Positions 29,423 through 40,890 are shown, numbered from the stretch's first letter. The stretch: DNA of 64,000 bases from Symbiodinium natans (GCA_905221605.1 CAJNDS010001591.1:399540-463539); one strand, 5' to 3'. The notes: generated from the letters alone by a model not told the origin. Numbers and translations: made by a program.

Positions 29423-30952
29423 TCATCCCATTGCATCCCTGCGTGTCAGATACGGGATCGGAACACCGTGACCAGGCTGGAAGTAGCCAGCCTGGCAGCG
29501 AAGGCGGCCACGAAGCTCACGGTAGATTCCGCTCTTGTACTGCACGGCCTGCTGTGTGATCACACACGGAGGTGAATTCCGAATTGAGTGCTGAATGGCG
29601 GCCGAAAGGAAACCTTTCCAGTCCCAGGAGTCGCCGTACACATCTTCTTGAAGCAGCCGAACCACAGTCTTGCCGTTCCGCAGCGCCCACTGCTCCTTGA
29701 AGTGGTCTCTTTGCGGCACGCCTCCATCATCTTCAGATCCACCCCACCCGAGCCCAAAATGCCCAATGTTGCCATCCAGCTCGATGAGAATGGTGTCGTT
29801 GTTGAGGCCAAAGTCGAAAGGCAAACTGCGGTTCGACGCCGGGCTCGTGCAGCCTCCAACCTGCGAGGTGACGTTGAGCTGCGAGAAGTTCTGGGCCAAC
29901 CACCGCATCAGCTTTCCTTCCGTCTTTCTTGAACACAAACAGCCAGGAGATTGGCCTTGCTGCAGGTTATCTAGAGTCGTGCTGCGGGAGCGATGGCCGC
30001 AGTGGCGACACGTCACATCCAGCTTCGAGGTACTGTCTTTCACGTGGTCTTTCCACCAGGCCTCGTCCATGCGCCTGACATCGTACTGGCCACCATAGCG
30101 CTCCCAGATCATCTCCAGACATCGAGCACGCCCCGCCGGGCTGGACCAAGGCACGCCGCCATTGCAGAAACAGCCCGGAGATCGGCCTTTTTGCAGGCTG
30201 CGCAGAGATGCGCTGAAGGAGCGATGGCCGCAGCGACGACACGTCACATCCAGCTTTGAGTCAGCGCCTTTCACGTGGTCTTTCCACCAGGCCTCGTCCA
30301 TGCGGCCGACATCGTACTGGTCACCGTAGCGCTCCCCGATGATCTCCAAACATCGAGCACGCCCTGCCAAATAGGACCAAGGCACACCGCCATTGCAGAA
30401 ACAGCCAGGAGCATGGCCACTTCGCAGGTCGTTCAGACGTGTACGGTAGGAGCGATGGCCGCAGTGGCGACAAGTCACATCTAGCTTCGAGGTACTATCT
30501 TTCACGTGGGCTTTCCACCAAGTTTTGTCCATGCGGCTGACATCGTACCGGTCGCCGCAGCGCTCCCCAAGGATCTTGAGGGCCCTGAACCGGCCGGCCT
30601 TACGCTTCCACAGGAATGCAGCTTCTTTGGCAGACTTCTCGGCTTCCCTTGTCTGGCAACTGCGAGCATGAAAACGCCGGTGAGGACGCTCAAGGGCCAC
30701 GTTTCGGGCGACTCGTCGTGCAAAGCGTTTCGGCTCCCAGCCTGCACGATGGAATTGCAAGAAGCCTGGGCGATACTGCAGGTTGGCCAGCAGGCCAGTC
30801 GCCAGCAGCCAGCCGAAGAGCCATGACCTTCGCCGACACATCGGCGTCTTTGAAGTCCCGTTCGCCAACCGGCGCTGAGCAGAGTGCACCCCAAAGAGAC
30901 GGTGTCCACACGGCAAGGCTGTTCCTACGACCTGTAGACTTCGCAGCCTCAT
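29423..30952 (-). CDS. Zinc-ribbon triple-repeat protein with Vsr/EDxHD-like nuclease domain
   Basis: 509 residues from the first in-frame ATG; the frame is open a further 43 codons upstream without an ATG, so an upstream exon is possible. A hydrophobic stretch lies at residues 44-60 (WLFGWLLATGLLANLQ). Three repeats of exactly 77 residues follow, each with GxxYDVxRMD, a WWKxHVK box, CxxCGHRS and PGCxC: ligand pairs C161/C164+C184/C186, C238/C241+C261/C263, C315/C318+C338/C340. They resemble treble-clef/zinc-ribbon DNA-binding units. Residues about 370-440 show FDF (D380), ILIELDGNIGH (E391, D393, H398), RDHFK (D416, K419) and TVVRLL. This fits the very-short-patch-repair/phage homing nuclease fold, which nicks or cuts DNA. 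The architecture is typical of selfish nucleases in phages and large DNA viruses. No introns or telomere-like tracts. Repeats 2 and 3 are nearly identical, suggesting recent duplication. Confidence 0.65.
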   Translation of the reverse strand: MRLRSLQVVGTALPCGHRLFGVHSAQRRLANGTSKTPMCRRRSWLFGWLLATGLLANLQYRPGFLQFHRAGWEPKRFARRVARNVALERPHRRFHARSCQTREAEKSAKEAAFLWKRKAGRFRALKILGERCGDRYDVSRMDKTWWKAHVKDSTSKLDVTCRHCGHRSYRTRLNDLRSGHAPGCFCNGGVPWSYLAGRARCLEIIGERYGDQYDVGRMDEAWWKDHVKGADSKLDVTCRRCGHRSFSASLRSLQKGRSPGCFCNGGVPWSSPAGRARCLEMIWERYGGQYDVRRMDEAWWKDHVKDSTSKLDVTCRHCGHRSRSTTLDNLQQGQSPGCLCSRKTEGKLMRWLAQNFSQLNVTSQVGGCTSPASNRSLPFDFGLNNDTILIELDGNIGHFGLGWGGSEDDGGVPQRDHFKEQWALRNGKTVVRLLQEDVYGDSWDWKGFLSAAIQHSIRNSPPCVITQQAVQYKSGIYRELRGRLRCQAGYFQPGHGVPIPYLTRRDAMG

Positions 30953-31084
30953 GTTGCGGACGTTTCCCAAGTTAGAGGAACCCCCGGGGGGCGTACAGGA
31001 GGGGTAAGGTTTACAATGGGTTGCTGAAAAGATGCGGTTTCCTTCGGATTTAGGTGCCCTTGATGTCACGCATGTAGGCGTTCA

Positions 31085-31465
31085 CCAGGGTTTGTGATAC
31101 TCGCCTTCTCACAGACCTTCTATATACCCCCTTCAGGAAACCCTTCTTGCAGACTTCTGGGGGTTGAGTCAGGTCGAGGTGGTCAACGAATTAGCTCGCT
31201 GGCAACGAACTCGGTCGAGTAGCGTGGTCGTCTCCAGAGATCGTCGCTCGATTGCCCCGGCCCACAGTGATCTGAGCACACGGATCTCTCTCTTGAAAGT
31301 TAAGGACCATGCAGGGATGTTGCAATTTTGGTGTTGTTCTAGTGTTGCCAAAGTGGCAATGTGGTTGACGAACACCGAGTTGGAGCCGTTCACCTGCCAC
31401 ACCTGTCAATCGCTGAACACTCCATGCCTCGATAGGGGAGTCGGGGAGTCGGGCTTGTTCAATGG
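31085..31465. other. 5' flank of nuclease gene
   Basis: Unique sequence with ORFs on both strands but no recognisable motif. No TATA-like box or spliced-leader relic was noticed upstream of the ATG. Confidence 0.4.
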
Positions 31466-31469
31466 TTTT

Positions 31470-32140
31470 GGGTTTTAGGGTTTAGGGTTTATAGGGTTTA
31501 GGGTTTGGGGTTTACAGGGTTTAGGGTTTAGGGTTTAGGGTTTAGGATGACTGCACCCTGCGCGAAAGCAGCATTCAGCCTCGGGGCAGCCAGTGAGCTC
31601 TGGCCAGCCTGCCGAAACATACCCTAAACCCTAAACCCTATATTGAAATGTCACGGCCACGCTTTGGAACTTTCGCAAACTTGATTAGTCTGTTATATCT
31701 GTTACAATATTCACAATATATAATATCTTGTAAGTATATATATCTATATATAGTTTGATATGATAAGAACTTCTATTCGTGATAGGAAATTGCTACTACT
31801 GTTGGCAGCGCTGGTCCTGGCCCGGCCTTTTTCAGCAAGGGCCGTCGGCTCAAAGGAGAACTTGGCAATACCTGAGCGGTTTAGGGTTTAGGGTTTGGGG
31901 TTCAGGGTTCAGGGTTTAGGGTTCAGGGTTTAGGGAATCCCGGCTGTGGAGCACAAACCAATCCCAGCCAGAAGGATACGAAGACCAGGATTGACCGACC
32001 CGAAACCCCGAAACCGACCCTCAAGACCGTCTAAACCCTAACCCGAAACCCTAAACCCTAAACCCTCACATGAATGGTGCAGAGATTTGAGCCATAACCC
32101 TAAACCTTAAACCCTAAACCCTAAACCCTAAACCCGAACT
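31470..32140. repeat. Mixed telomere-like tracts
   Basis: TTTAGGG at 31470-31550 and 31877-31935 and CCCTAAA at 32033-32140, with an AT-rich patch (TATATATCTATATATAG) at about 31715-31760 between them. Confidence 0.75.
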
Positions 32141-32224
32141 CCTCAAGTGCGGCCTCAGTTGCTGGATCCTGCCCAGGACAGGTCACCCAGCAAAGGGATG
32201 GCCTGGACACCTGAAGGCACAAGG

Positions 32225-32565
32225 GTAGGGTTTAGGGTTTAGGGTTTAGGGTTTAGGGTTTAGGGTTTAGGGTTTAGGGTTTAGGGTTTAGGGTTTAGGG
32301 TTTAGGGTTTAGGGTTTAGGGTTTAGGGTTGCGGGTTTAGGGTTTAGGGTTTAGGGTTTAGGGTTTAGGGTTTAGGGTTTAGGGTTTAGGGTTTAGGGTT
32401 TAGGGTTTAGGGTTTAGGAGGGTTTAGGGTAGTTTAGGGTTTAGGGTTTCGGGTTTAGGGTTTAGGGTTTCGGGTTTAGGGTTTGGGGTTTAGGGTTTAG
32501 GGTTTCGGGTTCAGGGTTTATAAGGGTTTAAGGTTTAGGGTTTAGGGTTTGGGGTTTAGGGTTCA
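32225..32565 (+). repeat. Longest TTTAGGG tract in the window (about 340 bp)
   Basis: Pure heptamers to about 32415 with a single GCGGG variant, then increasingly degenerate units (TTTCGGG, TTTGGGG, TTCAGGG). Confidence 0.9.
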
Positions 32566-32717
32566 GTTTGAGCCGCAACCCTGAGCCGTTGAACGAGAGC
32601 TCCCGAGCCTGCGGCAGCAGCCAGCTTTGCCAACCGGCCGGCAACGTCGGCGCCCCCCTCCCGGCCGTCGGCCTCCGTAAGCTTCATACCCTCTGAGGAC
32701 TATTCTCTTGCATTTTT

Positions 32718-32822
32718 TATGAGAATTATACTGGTTTATATCAAATGTTTCTATTGTATTCTTATACTGTATTATTATGAGAATATACTGTTTTATATCA
32801 AATGTTTCTATTGCATTCTTAG
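32718..32822. repeat. Imperfect tandem duplication, about 58 bp
   Basis: TATATCAAATGTTTCTATTG occurs twice, each preceded by TGAGAAT-TATACTG. AT-rich. Confidence 0.8.
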
Positions 32823-33194
32823 ATTGTATTTCTCCAGATCCACCCCGAAGGGGCCCTACTGTTTCCAACGACATGGGTGGCAGAGCTGTTCGGAAGCCAC
32901 GAGTAGGGGACAATCCGGCCGAGTGCTCACCTACATGGACCATTATACCCTTAAGAGGGCCCTGAATAGGGTTGGTTAGGGGATCAAATCAGGCCGAATA
33001 GCTCATGCTTGCAGAGACTCTGATGCGTAACACCTGTTGAAGCTGATCATGCCCTGCGAGGGAGGGTCTAGGGTCTGGCGTTTGGGGCTTTGTCATTGTG
33101 GAGGCGCACTCGGCGCCATCTACACGACGGGATTGCCCGGAGTCGCGGTCGCGTGGATGGCAGGTGCGCCAGGCAGCGTATGTGGTGTTGAGAA

Positions 33195-33720
33195 ACATGC
33201 ACGTTGTGTCTAACCCTTTCTGTTAAACAAACGCACACTTGGCTTGAACAACCCTCTTATGTCATGTCGGTTGCGCGTTGTTGGAGCCTCTGCAGCTAAG
33301 AGAGGGGCCTTGCACTCATTTTCGGATCTCACATCATCATGCTGGGAGTACGCCAGCAGACGCACAGCAAAACAGTGTAAGCCATTGCTGCATGCGGCTG
33401 CGGTGGTAGGTAAAATTATCTCTTCTGCGTCTCTTGATAGTAAACATGTCTAGCAAGAAAACACTTTTCACTCCCTTCAAAATCGAACCCTATTTTGTTG
33501 TTTGCATTTAGTGGCGAACGAAAAAAGAAAAGTTGCAAAAACAAACTTTCAAATCATAAGTTGACCTGCTTTCTGATCGATAAACTCAAGGATCCTTGTA
33601 CTATCGCTTCTCTCAGGAATTTGCCGCCGCTGACGAAGTAGTGACCACGCATGCTAGTACTGCCATGGTTTGCGATACAATCGACATGAATGTTTCGTGG
33701 CAGCATGTAATAATGGGCCT
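33195..33720. other. Unique spacer
   Basis: No tracts. The 69-codon plus ORF (33244-33453) includes RVVGASAAKRGALHSFSDL but has no family match I recognise. No splice-bounded exon could be fixed. Confidence 0.35.
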
Positions 33721-33724
33721 CACA

Positions 33725-33837
33725 CCTTGGGGACTAAATGAACCCTAAAAGGGTTTATGGTTCATATACCTCAATAGGAAGTATAGTAGTCAGGGTATAT
33801 GACCCCCAATTTTAGGTTTCAAATTGGGTCCCCAAGG
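33725..33837. mobile_element. MITE-like family A copy, reverse core
   Basis: CCTTGGGGACTAAATGAACC to GGGTCCCCAAGG with TATACCTCAATAGGAAGTAT inside. Confidence 0.75.
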
Positions 33838-34148
33838 CAAGCCATCGGTGCACTTCTAGGGGACCCTTGCTTGGGCCTCCTCTTTACTCGTGATCGGCAC
33901 GCATGGCCCTACGACTCCGCACGTTGATTCCCCCGGCTTAGCGAACCCTAAACCCTAAACCCTAAACCCTAAACCCTAAACCCTAAACCCTAAACCCTAA
34001 ACCCTATACCCTAAACCCTAAACCTGCCTCGACCTGCTGCAAGTGCCCGAGCTCAGTCTCGGCGAGGAGGAAGCGGGACACCTCGCTCTTCCCTGGGGAC
34101 CCTCTTCACCTACACACCTACCCTCAGAGGGGTTTATACCTGTGCATA

Positions 34149-34248
34149 CCTTGGGGACTAAATGGCTTTATGGTTCATATACCTGAATAGGAGTTATAGT
34201 AGTATAGGGTACATGGCCCCGCTTTTAGGGTTCATTTCGTCCCCAAGG
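34149..34248. mobile_element. MITE-like family A copy with TA flanks
   Basis: CCTTGGGGACTAAATGG to TTCATTTCGTCCCCAAGG, flanked by TA on both sides, consistent with a TA target duplication. Confidence 0.75.
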
Positions 34249-34404
34249 TAAGGGTAGCTACTACCAAACTGTAGGCAAAAGAGAGCCCCAGGTTGCGCCA
34301 GCGGCCCCCACCTCCGTCAGGGAGGTGCCGCCGGGCCATTGCGCTCCGCGTCGGAGCCGCGGGCTGCGAGCAGCAGTGCTGTCCTCGCGTGGAAGGATCT
34401 GGGG

Positions 34405-35120
34405 GGTTTAGGGTTTAGGGTTTAGGGGTTTAGGGGTTTAGGGTTTAGGACCCACGAGCTCAACCCTGGCTTTCCGCATGTCCTCGTCTCTCCACTCGGC
34501 CACGACCTTCGGCATGTCTGACACAGCTGTAGTTCTCTAACTTGGGGCCTTTTGTAGCCGACTCAATTTCGAATGGGCATCGTGGGAGTGTACATTTCTT
34601 TTGATGTTGGGGTTTAGAAGCGGCTAGTCATGGTACCAATTTAGGCCCCTAAACCCTAAACCCTAAACCCTAAACCCTAAACCCCAAACCCTAAACCGGG
34701 GTGTTTTTGCCAAGAGAGCGCTCGGTGCGGGCCTCAGAGTCGTAGATTCTCGCGGCGCTCTCGGCTAAGAAGTGGGCCTGGTCGGTATCGCACCATGGAT
34801 TCGGCAGATTCGACGTCGGGCCCAGGATTCAGAATTAAATGCCGGCAAAAAGTTAGGGTTTAGGATTTAGGCTTTAGGGTAATCATGTTGTGGGCAGTTC
34901 CCAAAATCGAGCAACCTCGTATATACCCCCCAAGAAGAGTCGAATCCTTCTTCTACGAGGCCCCATCAGAAGCGTACCTTAACGCCCTCATGACAAACGG
35001 AATGGCGGCCTCAATCGCCTCCGCAGAAAGGAGATGCCGGACTCCTCCACCCTAAACCCTAAACCCTAAACCCTAAACCCTAAACCCTAAACCCTAAACC
35101 CTAAACCCTAAACCTCAGGA
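34405..35120. repeat. Alternating tracts
   Basis: TTTAGGG 34405-34452, CCCTAAA 34647-34697, TTTAGGG scraps near 34855, CCCTAAA 35050-35115. The unique pieces between have no exon that I can delimit. Confidence 0.7.
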
Positions 35121-35183
35121 CTATATGGCTTACAAGGCTTGTAGGGTTTAGGGCTTACAGCCCTTTAAGGGTTTCGAGGGGTT

Positions 35184-36390
35184 TTGGGTCGCGAAGGGGC
35201 GCTCGCAGGAATGGGAAGGGCGACGTTTCGGGGAGGCCTAAACCCTAAACCCGGGATCCGATCCTGCAGCCGACACAGCAGACCTAGGCGCAGGAAAGGA
35301 AGTTCAGAGGAAAAACTGAGGGTTCAGGGTTTGGCTCGTACGAGTAGGCGTTACAGTGAACGATCGGATTTTTTCATCGGGTTTATAGGGCTCACAGGGC
35401 TTGAAGGGTTTGTAGGGTTCATCAAGTTTGGGGATCCCACACCCCACACAGGTCGCAGAATCCCCTTGGCACGTTGAAGATTGAAAAGCACTGCAACCTG
35501 GGTGCTGATCGTGCTGGCTTCGCTGCGCCACGGCAAATGAGGACGGCCACCTGTGCATTTCACAGACAGTTCCGCTGCACAGTATTGAACAGCCAAATCC
35601 AAAAAAGCTGCTTGCATAGACACGACATCATACAAAACCCGAACCAGTCAAACCCGTAGACGGTGTATAGTAAACACATGCCGTGCGCACATCTGCAGAC
35701 CCTGGCGCCGCACTCGAAATGATCTCACACGAGCCCTTCCTGCACCAACTGCCGTGAAGAGAAGGATCAAAACCAAGAATTCGATCTCCGAAATTTGACT
35801 TCTCCTCCACGCGCCTGCCCTGTCCACAATCCACCATCTTACGAGACTCTTGCTGCGACATTGCTGCGTTTCCTGATTAGTTCATTCTTAGAGTTCCCGA
35901 GCTCACCCTTGCAGCACACATTGCTCTGCCCCGCCTGAGTAGCAGGAGCAGGCCAGCATGGGCCGCAAGTACCAACAAACCAGTCCTGCACTCGTTGGGT
36001 TTCAGGGTTTCTGGGTCGAAGACTTCCGCATACTTCCGCAACCGACCAAGTTTCTGCTGCATGCAGCAGTAGACAGTAGAGTGGCACTTAGTCTACTCCT
36101 GCGCGATCGCAGCGTTCTGGTGGGCATGGCGTCACGAAAACTGACACAAGACCAGACTGGTCACTGGTCCCTCTAAGCGAGCTGACAATGTCGGCTAGGA
36201 GCTTAGCTGTGAATGATCTTGTTAAATCAGTATATAGTGATCAAGTCGTTTATGAATCTAATACTGATTTCAGGAGAAATCGTGGTGACAACGTCTCGGG
36301 GGAGACACTTCCATCAGCTGTCGTTACCTGAGAGTCTCCCCTGCTTGTAGCCAGATGGCTGGATCCGAGGTTGGCCACTTTAATTAAGCA
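35184..36390. other. Unique spacer with many small ORFs
   Basis: Overlapping small ORFs on both strands, including a minus frame with SLRPRNPETQRVQDWFVGTC. None shows a recognisable domain, and coding strand cannot be chosen. No MITE or long tract here. Confidence 0.35.
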
Positions 36391-36393
36391 AAA

Positions 36394-36467
36394 CGATCCT
36401 CGTCTTAAACCCGGTAAGGGACTCTATTCCTAAATCATGCGATCCTCGTCTTAAACCCGGTAAGGGA
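36394..36467. repeat. Two perfect 28-bp direct repeats, 46-bp period
   Basis: CGATCCTCGTCTTAAACCCG-GTAAGGGA occurs at 36394 and 36440. Only two copies. Confidence 0.85.
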
Positions 36468-36847
36468 ATATATACGAAAAGGTCCTACCTAGAGAGTGCC
36501 GCACGGACTGCAGCAAATGTAGCGTTTAGGGGGGCAGAAATTGTGGAAGGTAGCAGAACGGCTGAGCACAGCCCCCCGAGGCACCCTAAACCTCCAGGGG
36601 TTAGGGTTAAGGGGCTGTAGGGGTTATAGAGGTTTAGGGGTTTATAGGGTTTAGGACTTTAGGGTACCCTAAACCCTGAACGCTTAAACCCTAGACGCTA
36701 GAACCCTAGACCCCTGCGCCGAGCTCATGGCAGGCACTCGACATACCACCGTCCAGGGAACGGACCCTGGCCTGGTTAGGGTTTAGGGTTTAGGGTTGAG
36801 GGTTGAGGGTTTTGGGGGCTTATAGGGTATAGGGTGTAGGGAGGAGG

Positions 36848-36951
36848 TTGGGATGTTCCCCCTTATACTAGCAGTCCTTGGGAGGGATTGTAAGAGGGGG
36901 GGTACTAAGAATCCCTAGAAAGGACTGTTAGGATAAGGGGGAACATCCCAA
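36848..36951. mobile_element. MITE-like family C copy, well preserved
   Basis: TTGGGATGTTCCCCCTTAT and ATAAGGGGGAACATCCCAA are matching inverted ends; AGCAGTCCTT and AAGGACTGTT extend the pairing inward. Confidence 0.8.
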
Positions 36952-37077
36952 GGTGTAGGGCTCAGGGTTGAGGGTTTAGCTGCTGTTTCTTGGGGCTATA
37001 GGGTTTGTAAGGTTTAGGGGCTTAGGGCCTGAATAATTAGAATAGGTTTTATTTATTTTTATTATTATTTGATTTTT

Positions 37078-37530
37078 TTTGGGGGGGGGGGGTTAAGGGA
37101 CCATAAGGGAAAATGATTAGCAATTATTCCAACCCCTACATATTTGGGTTTTTGGAGGGTTTCTAGGGTCGGGTTTAGGGTTCAGGTTTAGAGTGTAGGG
37201 TCTATCCGCCGAGCCTGGCGGCGTGTTGGATGGGAAAAGGAGGTGGGTGAAAACCTCCCTCTTTCCCTCCTTACCCCCCCAAAATGCGGGTGGGGGGGTG
37301 CCCTTTCCATGGAGGGCCAGGCCACCCACACCGCATAAACTCACGGACCCCGCACCCCCTTACCCCCCCCCCCCCCCCCTACCCCCCCCCCCCCCCCTAC
37401 CCACCCCTACCCCCCCACCCCCCCCCCCGCCCCCCAAACCCCCTGAATTGACGGGGCTGCCCCTTCAGACTGGCTTCAGACCTGTTTGGGTCCTGGTGCT
37501 ACCCCTACCCCCCCCCCCCCCAACATTTCA
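37078..37530. repeat. Poly-G and poly-C rich interval
   Basis: G run at about 37078-37092 and several C runs with ACC interruptions at 37360-37435 and 37507-37520. The plus ORF across it is mostly proline and is not a credible gene. Confidence 0.8.
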
Positions 37531-37559
37531 CAGAGGCCCAAGCAAATCAATTTTTGGCA

Positions 37560-38912
37560 TCCTTTGAGCTGACGAGCGCGTTTAAACCTTTCAACTATGC
37601 TCCAGCGGGGTCGGCGGCTTGAGCCGCAGGCTCTTAAATTTATAGGGGCTGCAAGTTTTGCAAAAGGTTTAGGGGTTATTGTGTTCAGAGGCTTTTCACG
37701 TTTTAGGGCTTGTAGGGTTTATGGCAAGGCGCGGGTTCAGATTGTAAGGAGTCTGCAACTCAACGTACCATTATAAGGGTTCTTCAACTTAGTGTCCCTT
37801 GTAGGGATCCTTTTGTAAGGTGCCGTACTCTGTATAGGACCCCCAAAAAGGACCCTACAGCATATTTTAGAGAACTACCCATATTATTGTTCTCGCTCTG
37901 TGAAGTAAGGCTGAGCTGTTGTTGATAACATGAAAGATGAGCTACCGTGATAAGGGAAGCTGCATGATCCTGCATGATTGGATGAATTCTTACGCATAGA
38001 CGTATAAGCTACCATAAGACGGGCACTACCACACTTATGTAACCCTGCTATGGTATCTGAACTAAGTGTCTTTGCACTTCAACCCTAAACCCTAAATCCG
38101 CTCCCATGCATGTCCTCCCAGCCTGAATTATGTAGATGCCAGCCAGGAGAGGCAAGGTGTCCTGTTTAGTGTTTAGGGTTTAGGGTTTAGGATTTGGGGT
38201 TTAGGGAAGCGACAGGCAAGCTGGGACATCGGATGACTTGAAGTGCTTCGCCACGCCTCACCCTCTGAGCTCCACGGGCGCAGGTCCTGGACGAGAGTTG
38301 ACACAAGACGATGCACGCAGGCACACAGGGAAACAGTTGGTCGTCTGCACCTTCTCATAGTTCCAGTACAGGCGCGCGAAAGGCTCTGAGAGCATTATGT
38401 GGCAGCCAGCACGCGAAGAGAGTGAGAAGCTGCTCAGGGGCATCCAGCCCCAAACCCTAAACCCTAAATCCTAAACCCTAAACCCTAAACCCCAAATTCT
38501 AAAGCCACCCGAAGTCACCCGGCGCAAGCGGCTACTGTATGTACCCCGAAATTAGGCGACATGCTCAAACTCGAAACCCAAGACACCTGTGGCACGCGGC
38601 TTTACGTTTAGGGTTAGGGTTTATAATATAATCCTGAACCAAAAGCCCATTAAAGTGCTAGAATCCAACTCCCACAGGGGAACCAAGGCAGAAGTGCCCA
38701 GTAAGTGCCCAGTAGCAGGCACGAAGAGGATGGTAGACAGAAAAAAACAACAACACAGGTCATGTGAGGGCAGCTTGCCATCTTCCCTGCATAGGATGGG
38801 GGACCCGAGTTCCTGTGCATTTTCTCGCACTCAAAAAACCTACTGTACGAAACGGACAACATTAAGCCCCCGGAGTCTTCGAACTTGTTCTGCAGCTGCT
38901 AGTGCCAACACA
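37560..38912. other. Spacer with short tracts and possible decayed elements
   Basis: Short TTTAGGG/CCCTAAA tracts at 38081, 38171-38200 and 38450-38500. A CCCTTGTAGGGATCCTTTTG / AAAAAGGACCCTACAG pair near 37796-37860 looks like a decayed inverted-repeat element. No gene supported. Confidence 0.35.
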
Positions 38913-39040
38913 TGGGTCTTTCCCAAAATAGAGGTACCCCTTTGTTCTACCCAAAATAGAACAGAATCCCCTTAAAGCGACCCCCCCCCCCCAAAAAAAA
39001 AAAAAAAAAAACGGTGCCCCTATTGTCGGAACCCCCCATA
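38913..39040. mobile_element. MITE-like family B copy with C10/A18 insert
   Basis: GTCTTTCCCAAAATAGAGGTACC left and GTGCCCCTATTGTCGGAACC right, with a C run followed by an A run inside. Confidence 0.5.
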
Positions 39041-39154
39041 TATACACCATGTCGGCACAGAAGGTGCGCCTGCCATGCGTCAGAAGTAGCTCGAGAGCAA
39101 GCGCACTGGGGTCCTGGAAGCCAAGGCTTCAGCTCCAGGCTTCGTTTCTAGGCT

Positions 39155-39413
39155 TTAGGGTTGAGGGTTTAGGGTTTAGGGTTTGGGTTTAGGGTTTAGG
39201 GTTTAGGGTTTAGGGTTTAGGGTTTAGGGTTTAGGGTTTAGGGTTTAGGGTTTAGGGTTTAGGGTTTAGGGTTTAGGTTTTAGGGGTTAGGGTTTAGGGT
39301 TTAGGGTTTAGGGTTTAGGGTTTAGGGTTTAGGGTTTAGGGTTTAGGGTTTAGGGTTTAGGGTTTAGGGTTTAGGGTTTAGGGTTTAGGGTTTAGGGTTT
39401 AGGGTTTAGGGTT
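39155..39413 (+). repeat. Long TTTAGGG tract, about 260 bp
   Basis: About 36 units, nearly pure, with two single-unit variants (TTTGGG, TTTTAGGGG). Confidence 0.9.
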
Positions 39414-39419
39414 CAGTTC

Positions 39420-39860
39420 TATTTCCACAAACCTTGGAAAACTGGACTTTCAGGATACTCGCAATAATACTGCTATGTGTATTCTTCGCACCTAGTACTC
39501 TATTTATCCTGTACTTTCATAGCAATAGCAATAGCAATGATACGATTCTCCTCTACATGATGCTAACAACAATCACGATATCACTCCCCTAACATGATGC
39601 CCCCACTACCCCCCCCTGATATCAAATACCCTCCCCCCTCCATATACTATAACATAACTATAATAGGGGTATTCAATATTGGGGTAGGGGTATTCAATAT
39701 TGGGGTAGGGGGTGGGGGGCGGGCAGGTTAATATATCAGGGGGAGGGGATTGTCTTTTGTTGCCCCGCCTGTCGCGTTCACCAGGTTGTCCACGTCGGGG
39801 GCCCGCGGCGCAACACGGAAGGAGTACTGGCAGCCTGACTCTGTCGTATCTGCGCGGTGT
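39420..39860. other. AT-rich spacer with small tandem repeat
   Basis: TAGGGGTATTCAATATTGGGG is duplicated at about 39664-39708. The remainder is unique with no gene seen. Confidence 0.5.
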
Positions 39861-39861
39861 T

Positions 39862-40705
39862 GGGTTTAGGGTTTAGGGTTTAGGGTTTAGGGTTTAGGGT
39901 TTAGGGTTCAGGGTTTAGGGCTTGGGGTTCAGAGCTTTTTCGGGCAGGTCGGGCAAACAAAAATCAGCTCGGACGCACAGAATGCCTGCCAGGCACAGCG
40001 CGCGGACTTTCAGCGCAAAGAGCGTTCCTGGGCTCGCGGGACTTGGGCGTAGCCATGCGTGACCATCTTGCTTTCGGGACTTGAGACTCTAAACTCCCTA
40101 AACCCTAAACCCTAAACCCTAAATCCTAAACCCTAAACCCTAAACCCTAAACTCCTCTGGCAGCACTCTGGGGAAGGCACTCATGGCAAAACCAGCCGTT
40201 GGCGAGACGAAGAGCTCAGCAGCTGGCCTGGGGCTTGCTGCTAACCGGGGAAGGGTTTAGGGTTTAGGGTTTAGGGTTTAGGGTTTAGGGTTCAGGGTTT
40301 AGTGTTTCGGGTTTCGGGTTTCGGGTTTCGGGCTTCGGGTTTCGGGTTTCGGGTTTGGGTTGATTGTTTAGCTCTCGGTTGCTTCTTTGCATAGGGACCT
40401 GCGGAGACCCAACCCCATTCACCCGGCTCCTCGACCCTGGTCCTGGGCTCCGCTTATGCAAGTTGCCTCTTGAGCTTCAAGTTTAGGGTTTAGGGCTTAG
40501 GGTTTAGGGTTCAGGGTTTCGGGTCTTGCCCTAACCTTCGCGAAGGCGCTCGCTGAAGAACGACTTAAAGACAGGCTGCCACAAAAGGCCACGCATGTGA
40601 CGCTCAAGAAGTATGCGTACAATCCAGGCCCTACAACGGCTGCAGAAGGAGGGCAACTATAACCCTAAACCCTAAACCCTAAACCCTAAACCCTAAACCC
40701 CAAAC
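39862..40705. repeat. Alternating tracts
   Basis: TTTAGGG 39862-39930, CCCTAAA 40092-40155, TTTAGGG 40252-40375 (with a run of TTTCGGG variants), 40480-40530, CCCTAAA 40661-40705. Unique pieces of 100-150 bp lie between. Confidence 0.75.
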
Positions 40706-40747
40706 GTACCCAGTGCAGAAGAGGGCTGATGGTGGAGATGATGCTTG

Positions 40748-40890
40748 GTACCTGTAAGAACCCAAGTTCACCTACCTTGCTTTGCAGGAACCCAAGTTAA
40801 CCTACCTTGCCTTGAAGGATACCTAACAGTCCTATAAGGCGTCTTATCGTAGTAAGTTATTGCGAAGAACCTGTTTTTTGCAGCAAGTGG
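40748..40890. mobile_element. Family J relative with internal duplication
   Basis: GAACCCAAGTTCACCTACCTTGC is repeated at once as GAACCCAAGTTAACCTACCTTGC. The right part (GAAGAACCTGTTTTTTGCAG) is diverged. Confidence 0.4.

Noticed and set aside
30952-31069. Longer N-terminus of the nuclease protein from the GTG at 31069
   Set aside because: No in-frame ATG lies between the upstream stop and 30952, and the extra residues show no conserved feature.
36394-36467. CRISPR array
   Set aside because: Only two repeats and eukaryotic context; no cas-like gene. The 72-bp and 65-bp tandem duplications also lack spacers.
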